Assembly: GCA_022495995.1 (NCBI GenBank)
Contig: JAFEMH010005417.1
Coordinates: forward strand, 62,001-126,000
Direction of reading: 5' to 3'
DNA length: 64,000 nucleotides
From: Adenophora triphylla var. japonica
Taxonomy: Eukaryota; Streptophyta; Magnoliopsida; Asterales; Campanulaceae
Position 1 is the first letter of the stretch. Every line of letters starts with the position of its first letter. Made by a program: the position numbers and the translations under genes. Positions 10,721 through 22,303 of the stretch are shown in pieces. The notes under the pieces were generated by a model. The model worked only from the letters and a program-made list of their open reading frames with translations, was not told where the DNA came from and made no database searches.

Positions 10721-12456
10721 TGCTGAGTCTCCGTATACTTCCAGTTCTGTGATGTTGCGCTCAAGAGCGGCTTCCAGACCGGCTGCACAAGCTTCATACT
10801 CTGCTGCATTGTTGGTTGTTTCAAATTGAGTTTGATGGCTATGGGAGTGTGCTCGTCCCTGGGATCGACCAGGAGCATTCCAATACCATTTCCCTTCTTG
10901 TTGGCTGCCCCGTCGAAGATGATTTTCCAGCGGTTTGTACTGTCGAGTGAAAAGATTCCGTCATCCGGAAACTGCGAATCAGGACCCTTGGGTTCACTGC
11001 TTGGGAAGTCTGCCAGCTGATCGGCCATTACTCTGCCCTTTGTTGATTTTTTGACCATGTACTTGATGTTGAACTCAGCCAGGAAGAATGACCACTTAGC
11101 TAGTCTCATTGACAGGGATGGCTTGTCGAAGAGATATCGGACGGGGTCCATCTTGGAGACCAGGAGCACTGAATGTGACTGCATGTAGTGTTTCAGTTTC
11201 CCGACTACCCATACCAAGGTGGTACAAGTTTTCTCTAATGCTGAGTAGCTGAGTTCACTTCCTTGAAGCTTTCGGCTTACGAAGTAGATTGCATGCTCAA
11301 CCTTGGAATCTTTCTGTTCTTGTGCCAACATTGCTCCGATTGACGTATCTGTCACTGTCAGGTACAGGAGAAGTGGCTTGTCTTCATGTGGCAGGCATAA
11401 AATTGGGGGATAAACCAAGTATGTTTTAATTTTCTCGAAAGTTGTCTGGCACTCGGGGTCCCATTTGACATCGACATTTTTCTTCATCAGCTTGAACCTT
11501 GGCTCGCAGAGAGATGTCAACTGGTTGATGAAGCGACTGATGTACTGAAGTCTTCCCATAAAACTATTCACTTTTGTCAGTGTCTGGGGCGACTTCATGT
11601 CGATGATGGCCTTGATTTTCTTGGGATCGTCTTCGATACCTCTTTTTGTAACCATGTACCCCATTACTTTGCCTTGCTTGACTCCGAAGGTGTACTTTGC
11701 AGGGTTCAATTTCATGGAGTGTTTTCTGAGTCTGTTGAAGAACTTTCTCAGATCTGTCATGTGCTGCATGTCTGATCCTCTGGAGTGGATGATCATGTCA
11801 TCGACATACACTTTGATTTCCTTGTGAATCATGTCGTGGAAGAGGGCTATTGCAGCCCGCTGGTAAGTAACCCCAGCGTTCTTCAAACCGAACGGCATGA
11901 CCGTGTAGCAGTTTGTCCCCCACGGAGTCGTGAAAGCAGTCTTGGCTTGATCTTCCTCGGACATTTTGATCTGATTGTATCCGGCAAACCCATCCACGAA
12001 GGACTTTACCTCAAAATTTGTTGTGGTGTCGACTAGCATGTCGATGTTGGGCAGTGGGAAATCATCCTTAGGGCTGGCCTTGTTGAGATCTCGGAAATCC
12101 ACACAGCATCTGACCTTTCCATTGGCCTTGGTGACCGTCACGATGTTGGAGAGCTAGGTTGGGTACTCAATTACTCTGATGAAACCGACACGGAGCATTT
12201 TCTCAATCTCTTATTTCACTTGCAAGGACCACTCGGGCTTGATCTTACGCAATTTTTGCTTGATAGGCTTAGATTCTGGATCCAGGGGAATTCTGTGCTC
12301 CACGATTGAGGGATCAAGTCCTGGCATGTCCTGATATGACCAGGCGAACACGTCAACATACTCTTTGAGGAGATCTGTCAGGGCTTCCTTTTTTGCAAAG
12401 GCGAAGAAACTGCCAACTTGTGTCTCTTTAGGCTCTTGCATTGACCGCAGGTTCAC
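10717..12456 (-). pseudogene. Element B Pol: reverse transcriptase, RNase H and start of second RNase H
   Basis: Reverse transcriptase of a Ty3/gypsy element. The N-terminal part (12456-12211, with DVFAWSYQDMPGLDP) is separated from the main frame (12141-10717, 474 codons) by two in-frame stops, one of which replaces the Trp expected in the 'YPTWLSN' motif. In the main frame the active-site YVDD is at residues 112-115 and the earlier Asp at 50 (FVDGFAGYNQI). RNase H follows after the connection domain ('FDKPSLSMRLAKW' region). Near residue 420 a second RNase H starts (WKIIFDGAANKKGNGIG); its frame is lost to a frameshift near 10835 and continues in the next frame into 10720-9173. Dual RNase H is characteristic of the Tat lineage. 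Confidence 0.9.
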
Positions 12457-12531
12457 TTTAGTTATAACCTCTTCGGCAGCTTGGACCCGATTATCCTCTT
12501 GGTCTACTACACGCTTGAGAACTTCTTTAAT

Positions 12532-13677
12532 TTATTGTTCATTTAATGTGTCTGTTTCTTTATCAAGTGAGTCATTATTAACGTCTTTTAAGTTGTTTGT
12601 TAACTTATCAGTTGTTAAAGTGGCAATGAGGGGATACTCCGAAAGGTCAGACTTTTCATTAAACGTGAATAGAAATACATTGTTGGCTACATTAACATAG
12701 TCTTTCGGCGTAAGGCCGTTGGACGACTCAGAGGACTGGAGTTTAACAAGGACTGACTCAGAGGGTTTGAGACCGAGTTTAGGGAGATGTGGGTGCAGGT
12801 TCAGCTTGTCTTCCATTTCTGTCTGGCTTGCCCTTGGTCCGGTGAAAGTTACCCAGTTTTTCAGTGGCATTGCTGGATGCTTGATGAGGGTTTGGGGGTC
12901 GAGAGGCTTGGCTTCTGCTGTCCCGATCATGGCAATCATGCTGTCTTCAGAGCCCAGGTCAATCAGGTTTGGCACCTCCATGACTTCTTCAAAAAGACTC
13001 TGTAGAGCGGGTCCACTGAGAGCGTCTTCTATGAATTCTGGTTCCTTCTGCTTTGGAGTTACTGTCTCGAATGTGGCCTCGGCGGCTGACCCAAGCAGTC
13101 TGTTTCCCGTGAAGAGTGTCTCGAGTTGCTCTTCTATGTCTGGGATTCCTTTGAATGTGTACTCATGCTGGACTATGGTGGCAATTGGTCCAGGTAGAGT
13201 TGTGATGTCGAGGAACGCTCCCCTTATCGGATTAGCCTTGAGTCCTCTTAAACGCTTGAGGTCCCGTGCTATCTTCTCCATCCTTTCTGTAGTCTCTGTG
13301 CTGACTTTCCCTGCTTCTTTCTCATCTTCATCAGTTCCACTTTCGGTCCCCTCAGTTCTTCTGTCGGTTCCGCTATCGGTCCCCTCAGTTCTGCTGTTGG
13401 TTCCCTCAGTTTTGCTGTCGGTTTCCTTGATGAAGTAGTGAGCGAGGTCGAAACTGTAAGGTCGGAGGTTGGGTGTGCCGTAGGAGGTTCCCATATTGCG
13501 GGCTGCTGCCTTGGTGCGGGCGAGCCTTTTGTTTTCTTTGATATCAGCTGGTGTTGGCACATAACTGAGCCCCTGGACCGTGGTGTGGTCCTTGACTTCG
13601 ATGACTTGGTGTTTACCTTGTAACCTTTTGCCGAGCCCCAGTCCTGGGATGAAGTTTATGTGTTTCATCATCTTCAT
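12532..13677 (-). pseudogene. Element B polyprotein linker between protease and RT (G-patch-like motif)
   Basis: Open frame of about 381 codons. It starts with FIPGLGLGKRLQG, a glycine-rich G-patch-like motif seen at this place in Ogre-type polyproteins, followed by a low-complexity Glu/Thr/Ser/Gly stretch (about residues 110-150, repeats of 'TEGT.SGT'). It overlaps the protease frame by 65 bp. In Ogre elements an intron is removed between protease and RT; I cannot prove an intron here. The frame is lost at 12532, before the RT N-terminus begins at 12456. Confidence 0.6.
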
Positions 13678-14121
13678 GCTTGATTTCTAACACTGGAATG
13701 CCGTTGGTGCTGGTCCCCTCGGTGGTGACGCTGTCGCCGTAGACTGTGGTTAGCTCGTTGCCTTGCATGAACTTGATACACTGGTGAAGGGTGGATGCCA
13801 CGCCATTTATTTGATGCAGCCAGGGTCGCCCCAAGATGGCTGTGAAAGTGATAGAAATGTCTAACACTTGGAATTCGGTGGGGATCATCCGCTTGCCGAA
13901 CCAGATGTTTAGAGAAGCAACCCCGAGAACTATGCGGGAAGTAGAATCGTACGCCTTGACTGTGTGGACTGAAGGCTTCAGATCTGTGGGCTTGATGTCA
14001 AGCTGGTCCATCATCTTGGCGGGCAATACATTCATTCCGGAACCTCCGTCTACCAACACACGGGGAAGGCGACCCTCGTCTAGCTGGACTGTGATGTAGA
14101 GCGGCTCATTGTGATCAGCCC
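13613..14121 (-). pseudogene. Element B retropepsin-like protease
   Basis: Aspartic protease domain of the gypsy polyprotein. It shows VLVDGGSGMNVLP (variant of the usual D-S/T-G active site), then 'EFQVLDISITFTAILGRPWLHQI', the ILGRPW flap-side signature of plant gypsy proteases, and the 'STLHQCIKF' segment. The N-terminal side is interrupted at 14121/14122 by the LTR of element A, and the equivalent Gag side resumes only at 22304. Confidence 0.82.
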
Positions 14122-16053
14122 TGTGAGTACTCCAATCCAACTCGCGACCCAATAAAAGTGCCTTTTACACAATAAAAGTGCGCTTGGGAGCGTTTTGGTA
14201 AATTTCCGGTTCATTTCGAGATTTTCGGGAACTTTTATAAGTTTTTCGCTAAGGAAGGACCTAGAAAGAATTATGCAGTTTGGACCTTTAAGGAATTACT
14301 CGAGGAATGGTCCAGATTTCGCCACATGGCAGTGTTTCTAGAAGGAAGGCGGTTATACCTGTTGGGTCGTGCGACATTTTAAAACATTTCCAAAGCTTTG
14401 TTAAATAAGGGAATTATTTCATTTTGTAGAAGGGGGGCCTTCACTACTGCACTCTCTCTCTCTCACTAACCGCAAGAGCTCTCTCTCTCTCTACTCTCTC
14501 TCACTAAATGCAGTTCCTCATTGAACTCTCTCACCCATTTCTCCTTTTCCGACCTTCCTCACCGTTTCTCCATCATCCCTAAACCCAATCCCTCTCCGAC
14601 AAACCATTACAGAGCTCTCCCTCGCCGGCAACCCAAAAACACCACCCATCTCTTCTACCTCAATCTCCACCACCAAGCTCTCCGCTCTAACCCATTTGCC
14701 GAAGACCTAATCCACTTCAATCTCTCTATCCGAAATCAATAACACCACCGTTCTCTGGTTCCTCGTTGAGCTCTCCCCCAAAACCATCACCTGGTCTCCC
14801 TCGTCGGCAACCCAAAACAACGCCCACCGGTTTCATCACCGTTCACCACCTCTAACAATCACCTTCCTCACCGGAAAACTAAACCAACCCCAATTCCCCT
14901 CACCGTTCTCTGCTCTCTACCCAAAAATCCCGATCACCTTCTTCCCCTGTCTCCAGATCAGAAGATCGTTCAAGCCTTGAAGCTGCACAGCCGTTATTCC
15001 TGAGCTCGAATTCTCTCTCTCTGAAGCTGAATCGAAGCTCCTTATACCTAACTTGGTATAAGGATCGTGGACACTACGAGGGTACGTCCTAATTCCTTTT
15101 CTCTCGCTTCTCAGTTGTTCATGGATGTTGCCGTGTTTGGTATGGATATTCAGGCTAGAACCTGATTGAAATTGGCATTGTTATAATCCCATTTTGTTCC
15201 CAGTATTATGCTATGATCCGTGTACTTGAGCTCTTGTTTGATACTAGTTTGTCTAATCTCATTTTTGTTCCAGTACACTGTGATTGCTTGAGCTTTCGTT
15301 TGAATTTAGTTCGTCTAGACACCAAATAGAGGATGAATCCTTCATATTCATTCTCTTTCATGTGTTTATCCATATGGTGATAATATTGCCTCGTTGCAAT
15401 TATAATGATTCAATCTGCAATCTCGTTGTTTTCTTTAATTCCATCTTGGATTGACCTCGTTGTTGCTATTGGTTTGTTGCCGTTAATTCCATTTTGTTAA
15501 CCTTGTTGTTGCTATTCTTGGTTTCTGTAATTAGTCTAAACCTCGTTGTTGCTGTTAATTCATTTTGGTTAACCTTGTTGTTGATATTGGCTTGTTTTGT
15601 AATAAACCTAGTTGTAAGGCCTCTACATATGGCATAGTATGTCCCGCGACACAACTGGCCATTCATGGTCCTGTGTCGGGTGACATACTTAGCCAAATGC
15701 AGCAGGTCCCTTTTTAGTTGTAAGTTGTTTACCTCGTTGTAATCGGGACGTGGCCCCCCAAAATAAGTGGCTCACAAGTTGTATACCTCGCAGTTTATCA
15801 ATAAAGCATTAAAATGCATTTTATACATATCTTGTCATACACACTTCGCACACACATTTGAATATTTTGGATGTTGAACTTAGAAAGACTCGTTTACGGA
15901 TGAGGCGTGTTGGGTGAACTCTCGGTTCTTCTCAACACGTAATCTGACCCCCGAACCCATTTTCTCTCTTAAAAAAAAGGTTTTCAATGTTTCCTTAAAT
16001 ACGGCGTGGTGACTCCTTATTTATTTCATTTTTTTCGGGCGAGCGCACATTCA
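14122..16053 (+). repeat. Element A 5' LTR (1932 bp)
   Basis: Starts TGTGAGTAC and ends ...CACATTCA, one base before the primer-binding site. It has CT-rich microsatellite (about 14450-14510), a poly(A)-signal-like AATAAA at about 15801, repeated 'cctcgttgttgctgtt' segments (15450-15620) and an inverted repeat at 15636-15689 (arms AGTATGTC...CGACACA). Open frames within it (for example 14521-14742) are Pro/Ser-rich translations of CT-rich DNA, not genes. Confidence 0.85.
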
Positions 16054-16054
16054 G

Positions 16055-16072
16055 TGGCGACTCTGCTGGGGA
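16055..16072 (+). promoter_or_regulatory. Element A primer-binding site
   Basis: TGGCGACTCTGCTGGGGA, one base downstream of the LTR end; priming site for minus-strand DNA synthesis. It begins with TGG, pairing with a tRNA 3' CCA, and is identical to the site in element B. The Tat/Ogre lineage is known to use a tRNA-Arg-type site of this form; the exact tRNA is inferred. Confidence 0.8.
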
Positions 16073-19000
16073 GTTGAAACTTGTTTTTCAAAAGTGGGTC
16101 AAACTTTCGTGCTTGTTCAACATTCATTTCATCCATTTGTGTGTGCATTGTTGGTGACATTGTATATGTGTAAATGCATTTTTGCTTTGTTTTATTCATC
16201 CCCTTCCTTGCTGCCTATCTTGTTGTGCTGGGGCTTGATGTTGAGTTGTATCGTTTGCTTGGAGGTTGGGGCTAGTTCTGTTTCTTTGGTTCAGAATTCT
16301 GGGAAGATGACTCCTCCTGTCACGCGACATAACGTACCTTTGATGTCCTGTGTAGCGCGACAGAAGGTACCACTCAGCAGGATTATATCTCCTTGGTGCA
16401 GGTTGTGGTTGTGGGCAATCCCCATGATCGATATTATTGATCCTTGATTATTGTACTTTGTGGGAGTGTGTGTGTGTAGTTTTCTTTTATCACCCCCTTT
16501 TCAAATAACAAAATAAATAAATAAATAAAAAAAAATCTTTTTTCGCAAAATAAAGGAACATAGCCATCCCGCACACTACTTCACATAGATCTAGAACCCT
16601 CGGGTGCGATTGACGGCATCGCGGACGGCCATGAAATTCGCCTATGCTTGAGCGCCTAATGTCAAACCCATCCCCCTAGTGCGTTATAGGTGGCACCACA
16701 CTCAAACCTCACCCAAAACGGTTGGTTTTGACACGACATTTTCAAATACACTAAAATGAGTTGTTTCAAAATTCTTAATAGACTTTCGTACCTCCCCCAA
16801 ACCCTAGCACGTGTGGGCATGTTGCCATCGCAACATGGTTTCACGAGAGGACATGTCGTTCCCACAGCATGTTCTAACGAGAGATCATGTCGCTTTGTCA
16901 ACGTGCACCGACGAGAGGTCATGTCGGATTTTTCCTTGAAATTCTTCAGGAATACCCTTTATGCTGCCCAAATTTCTCCAGAAATTGGAGCTTCTCGTTC
17001 GTCCCATAAATTCTTTGGTTTTGTTTAAGTATTATCGTCTATTATTAATTTCGAACCAATACATTTGGTGTATTTGTGGATGATATGTCCCTAGGTTCCC
17101 CCGAGGTTTAGTTTGCGTGAATAAAGGGTTAGCCTTTCCCAACCGTTCCTAGGACTTAAAAGCCACCGATTTCTACTTGAAGATTAATAAAGTGTTGCAT
17201 GAGTCCATCTCCTTCCGTACTCTTCCCTCTCCCGTACCTTCTCAAAGTTCTCTACCCTCCATCTATACATGCTCCCTCACCTCTTCACCTATGCGAAAGC
17301 TACGGCAAGTTGGGTGTATGCTCTCATTTTCGGTGCTCATTGGTCCATATTCTCGGGGCGGAAGCAGTTCAAGAGCCCGAATGGTCGTTCATCTGATTCG
17401 AAATCCAAAAGGCTCGGTGCAGAGAAGATTATGGCCCACCAATTTGGAAGTTCATATCCCATAGGTCAGCAGAGTGCAAATGGTGCGTCCATCGAAAAGT
17501 GGCAAGCTACCCTTGAAGCTGTTTTTCCTCGCAAGCGGGAGGCCCGATTGTTTGCTCAGATTGCTAAAGATAAGGGGGGCGACTTATGAAGGACAGAAAG
17601 ATTGAGAAGGGTCCTCACCGCACCGATGGCAATAATGCTCTTCCTCCCATCCAAAGTTGATGCAGTCGATCAGTCCTCGTAGGATCAAGAATGTCCACTG
17701 TCGGACACGAGTCTGTCGAGTCCATGTTGGACCAGTTTTTGCGTTGCAGTGATAAAAATCTTTGTTTCTCTTCTTGCTAGACTCGAGACATAACTTGCAC
17801 ACCTGCGTTACACTCAATTGAAATGGTCTTATTCCAAATGATCACTTGTGCTGCTCACCGACTAATGCTTTGAAATGACTAATGTTTAAATTGATCGGAG
17901 TGAGAAAATCGGCTGATATCCTTCCCAAAGTGGGGCTCACCAATTCCCCATCTCGCGTCCCATTTGCTCACATACCTTCCATCGTCCTCGCTATCTCGTT
18001 GTTCGATGAATTTGCATGGATCTTCCCCAGAGTAAGCTTAAGAAAGCAATGAAGACTTGATCTCGTCCGGACCATCCGATAGGGACTACGGTTGAAACCT
18101 TCACCCTTAGGAAAACCATTACCGTACCCTCACCAAACATTACCCCTTCGGTTCAAGATCGACATGTTTTGAAGCCCATTTAGCCATCGCCAGAAGAAGA
18201 GGGACTACCCTTGAGACTCCCGTGATTCAAAAGAAGAGTGACCGTCTCCAAGCTCAAGAATGGAAGAATGCAATGATCCATCCTGGGGACTAACTGAAAT
18301 CCTCCTCTCAAAAACAAAATTGAAAAAAAAAGAGAGAGAGAGACAAAAATACAAAAAAAAAAGAGAATAAAAAAAAGAAAAGAAAGAGAGCCTAGTCCCC
18401 AGCGATCCTCTCAAAAAGAAAAAGTCAAAGGATCCGATCGTTACTCAAAGAGGAGTCTCAGAGTGAATAAAGAGACAGCACGGATGTCCCCTCACCACTA
18501 CCTTGACCAATCCCAAGCCGTCCTCTCGATTTTAGAGGATATTTCCATTACCATGACCCTTGCCCTTGCCAAAGCCATGATCGACCTCTCATTCTTAGAG
18601 GCAGCAAAGATGCAATCACAAGATATCCTCACCTTAGAAATCCCAAACACATCCCTGCAAGCCAACCTCTCATCTTTAGAGGTTCAGCCAGCAAAAGGCC
18701 TAGCCGACCTCTCGTCTTAAGAGGTCATGATATCCCAAATCACCCGTAAGCCGATCGAAACCCCGAGACCCAGTCGCAGTTCCTACCGGGTAGCAGTTTC
18801 ATTCCAATATCATCGAGATCTAAATCAGATTATTGCTTAAAGCGGAGTCCAATCTATCCCAGCTCAAAGGACCATCAAGCGAAGATTGTGCAAATTCCAT
18901 CCGTTCGTTCGATGTTTCATGTGAGCATATTTCGTTTCTCCTCCGCAAACACTTGCCGTGGACGTCCCACAGGGGCTTCACATCCGTATCCCCCATCGAC

Positions 19001-20261
19001 ACTCCAAGAGGACATGTTCTTTCGATTCTCAAAATCCTCAAAGGTCCTCAAATCCTCAAATTCCAACGTTCATTCTTTTCATTTGGGGTAAGCCCGAACT
19101 ACGGCGACCTGAGCTCCTCCCAAGGAGGGGAATGTAGGCAACCATAACTGGTCCGTTTGAAATCACAAACAAATCTCAGAAGATCCGGTTTCCTCAAGGA
19201 CCATATCCATACAATGTCTATCCGTTCGAGTTCGATTCTCGATATCAGTGGGCTTTCTCCTCAGGATTGATCAAAATATTTGTTCATATCGGCTTTGGTG
19301 GTTGAATAACCCGAACATCAATAAAGGGTTTTAAGCAGCTTTGTGATCATCACGAATAAGACAAGTTTTCAAGTGTCTCGACAAGTCTTCTCTTTCTACA
19401 TCATAGGAAGATAGAGCCAAACACTGTTTTGGTCAGGAGGGGCTTCCATACAGCTTTCCACACCTTGTGATGCTTATACTCTCCCAAAAGAGTCGAACCC
19501 AAAAGCGAGAGTGTCATACACGAACTCGGGATCCATTCCCACCCTCTAAAGATGTGCCCCTGCACACATACATTTCCGAGTCTTGTCCAGCGACTGATTG
19601 ACTATGGTTTGAAATGGTGAGTTGTATCCCTCCGGCTCTCCTTACCAGATTTCCCTCGGGTTTGCTTTGCACTATCAACTGGGGCTTCGCCAAGCCGGGA
19701 TCATTCTCTGCACTTTCTCTGCTGCTTGCTGTCTCAGACGTGCGATACACTTTGTCCTCACTAGCAGTGGACCTGCTGCAACCAGTACTCCCGGGAGCGT
19801 CCCCAACTTGCCTAAGCTACACCGTTTCCCCTATAACGGGAGAGGGTCCACCTTATCATAAACACTTTCGTTCCATACACGACCCCTCATAGCATAGTGG
19901 CTACCTACATATCCGCTCGTCAAGTCGTGCAGAAACCTCCCTACTTCCTATTCTCCCCAGCTGAGATGGACTTGTGCAACAAAAGATTAATAATGCATAA
20001 GCAAAAAGTCGAATAAAATGCAAAGTGCCTAGTAGTGTTGTGTATTTCCCTCCACAGGGTACAATAATCAAGTGATCATAATCTGATCATGGGGATTGCT
20101 CCTCAAATCACAACCTAGACAAAGATTTCAAATCATCCAGGTGGCATATTCTGTCTTCATCATCTTCATAGGTCTCGTCATCTTCAGACTTATCAGCATC
20201 GTTTGAAAGAGCCCTAGCTGCCTCAGTCTCCAAGCAATGCTCGTCAAGCTCATCAGCCTCA
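16073..20261 (+). other. Element A internal region, no recognisable genes
   Basis: About 4.2 kb without Gag, protease, RT or integrase motifs in any frame. The longest open frames (about 100 codons, e.g. 17269-17589) have no family I recognise. Notable pieces: an A-rich microsatellite (16510-16545), an AG/A-rich tract (18320-18420), palindromic 'cctctc-N-ttagagg' segments at 18520-18720, and GAATGTAGGCAACC at 19129, matching B. The sequence may be a decayed internal region or a conserved packaging leader. Confidence 0.55.
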
Positions 20262-20510
20262 TTGTCAAATCATCATCAAAGGTCCGTATTGCAATGGCAA
20301 ATGTTCATCGAAGGCCCGTCTAGCAATGGAAAATCATCATCAAAGGCCCGTCTTGCAATGGCAAATGTTCATCCAAGGTCTGTCTTGCAACGACATATCA
20401 TCAGCAATATCCGTCTTGCAATGGAAAAGCATCAGCAATACCCATCTTGCAATGTCAAATCATCAGCAGAGTCCGTCTTGCAATGGTAATACCAACAGCA
20501 AAGTTCGTGT
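20262..20510 (+). repeat. Tandem repeat in element A (~30 bp unit, about 8 copies)
   Basis: Diverged units built around GTCTTGCAATGGCAAA and ATCATCA(A/G)CA. Open frames here are by-products of the repeat. Confidence 0.75.
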
Positions 20511-20699
20511 TCTACCCGGCAAGTGCTTCCAAAGCCAGCCAATCACTTCAAGTGATCTTCGTGTGCACAACCCTTGCAGGTAAGCACAACACAGGTATGA
20601 AAGTATATCTCATTTCAACTGCAAATCATCTTGTCTTATGTTTGCTTTCTCGTAAAAGTCATTTCAAATCTTGGAGTTCATCTCGCGCTACTTTTGAGT

Positions 20700-20975
20700 T
20701 AATCTCGATCCTCTTTAGGCTTGTTCCTATACCCTTTAGGCTTGTTCCTATATTTTTTTAGGATTGTTCCTATATACCTCATAAGGCTTGTTCCTATGTC
20801 TCTTTAGGCTTGTTCCTATACCTCTTAAGGCTTGTTCCTATGTCTCTTAAGGCTTGTTCCTATGTCTCTTAAGGCTTGTTCCTATACCTCTTTTGGCTTG
20901 TTCCTATACCTCTTTTGGCTTGTTCCTATACCTCGTTACGCTTGTTCATATACCTCCTAAGGCTCGTTCCTATAA
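20700..20975 (+). repeat. Tandem repeat in element A (~23 bp unit, about 11 copies)
   Basis: Units read AGGCTTGTTCCTATACCTCT with small changes. The array precedes the conserved GATACGTAGGAATCC block and the right LTR. Confidence 0.85.
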
Positions 20976-21143
20976 TTTCGAACTATGATTTGGCTTGATT
21001 CCCTTTTAGGGATACGTAGGAATCCTTTCTCCAAAGGTCCAGCCATCCAATCTCGTCAATCATATCATTAGCCGCTCGTTAGGCTTGGGATCCTTCTTAT
21101 CCACAACCTCACTTCTTCCATAAGTGACGTTGCCGAGGAGCTC

Positions 21144-22303
21144 TGTGAGTACCTCAATCCAACTCGCAACCCAATAAAAGTGCCTTTAACTCAATAAAAG
21201 TGCGCTTGGGAGCATTTTGGTAAATTTTCGGTTCATTTCGAGATTTTCGGGAACTTTTATAAGTTTTTCGTTGAGGAAGGACCTAGAAAGAATTATGCAG
21301 TTTGGACCTTTAATGAATTACTCGAGGAATGGTCCAGATTTTGCCACCTGGCAGTGTTTCTAGAAGGAAGGCGGTTATACCTGTTGGGTCATGCGACATT
21401 TTAAAACATTTACAAAGCTTTGTTAAATAAGGGAATTATTTCATTTTGTAGAAGGGGGGGCCTTCACTACTGCACTCTCTCTCTCTCACTAACCGCAAGA
21501 GCTCGCTCTCTCTCTACTCTCTCTCACTAAATGCAGTTCCTCGTTGAACTCTGTCACCCATTTCTCCTTCTCCGACCTTCCTCACCATTTCTCTGTCATC
21601 CCTAAACCCAATCCCTCTCCGGCCAACCATTACAGAGCTCTCCCTCGCCGACAACCCAAAAACACCACCCATCTCTTCTACCTCAATCTCCACCACCAAG
21701 CTCTCCGCTCTAACCCATTTGCCGAAGACCTAATCCACTTCAATCTCTCTATCCTAAATCAATAACACCACCGTTCTCTGGTTCCTCGTTGAGCTCTCTC
21801 CCAAAACCTTCACCTGATCTCCCTCGTCGACAACCCAAAACAACGCACATCGGTTTCATCACCGTTCACCACCTCTAACAATCACCTTCCTCACCGGAAA
21901 ACTAAACCAGCCCCAATTCACTTCACCGTTCTCTACTCTCTACCCAAAAATCCCGATCACCTTCTTCCCCTGTCTCCAGATCAGAAGATCGTTCAAGCCT
22001 TGAAGCTGCACAGCCGTTATTCCTGAGCTCGAATTCTCCCTCTCTGAAGCTGAATCGAAGCTCCTTATACCTAACTTGGTATAAGGATCGTGGACACTAC
22101 GAGGGTACGTCCTAATTCCTTTTCTCTCGCTTCTCAGTTATTCATGGATGTTGCCGTGTTTGGTATGGATATTCAGGCTAGAACCTGATTGAAATTGGCA
22201 TTGTTATAATCCCATTTTGTTCCCAGTATTATGCTATGATCCGTGTACTTGAGCTCTTGTTTGATACTAGTTTGTCTAATCTCATTTTGTTCCAGTACAC
22301 TGG
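21144..22303 (+). repeat. Element A 3' LTR, truncated
   Basis: Direct repeat of 14122-15282, a few percent diverged. It stops after TTCCAGTACACTG at 22303, where the left copy continues for another ~770 bp. The following bases (from 22304) encode B Gag on the minus strand, so the 3' end of this LTR has been deleted. Confidence 0.85.

Larger units (their letters stand above)
14122..22303 (+). mobile_element. Element A: non-autonomous LTR retrotransposon nested in element B
   Basis: Two direct repeats (14122-15282 and 21144-22303) bracket 5 kb with no retroviral genes. The left LTR is complete and followed by TGGCGACTCTGCTGGGGA at 16055-16072, the same primer-site sequence as in element B. The right LTR keeps only its first ~1160 bp and breaks straight into B's Gag coding sequence. 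Long LTRs plus a non-coding internal region fit a LARD-type element. Shared primer site and shared 3' motifs suggest that it uses proteins of a B-like Tat/Ogre family. Because the right LTR is truncated, the target duplication cannot be checked. Confidence 0.82.

Noticed and set aside
12719..13438. 239-codon open frame on the + strand
   Set aside because: It is the shadow of the minus-strand polyprotein linker (12532-13677), which has recognisable neighbours on both sides; the + frame is Ser/Val-rich without motifs.
14521..14742. Pro/Leu-rich ORF repeated at 21544-21765
   Set aside because: Both copies are the same CT-rich part of element A's LTR; substitutions between them do not favour silent changes that I can see.
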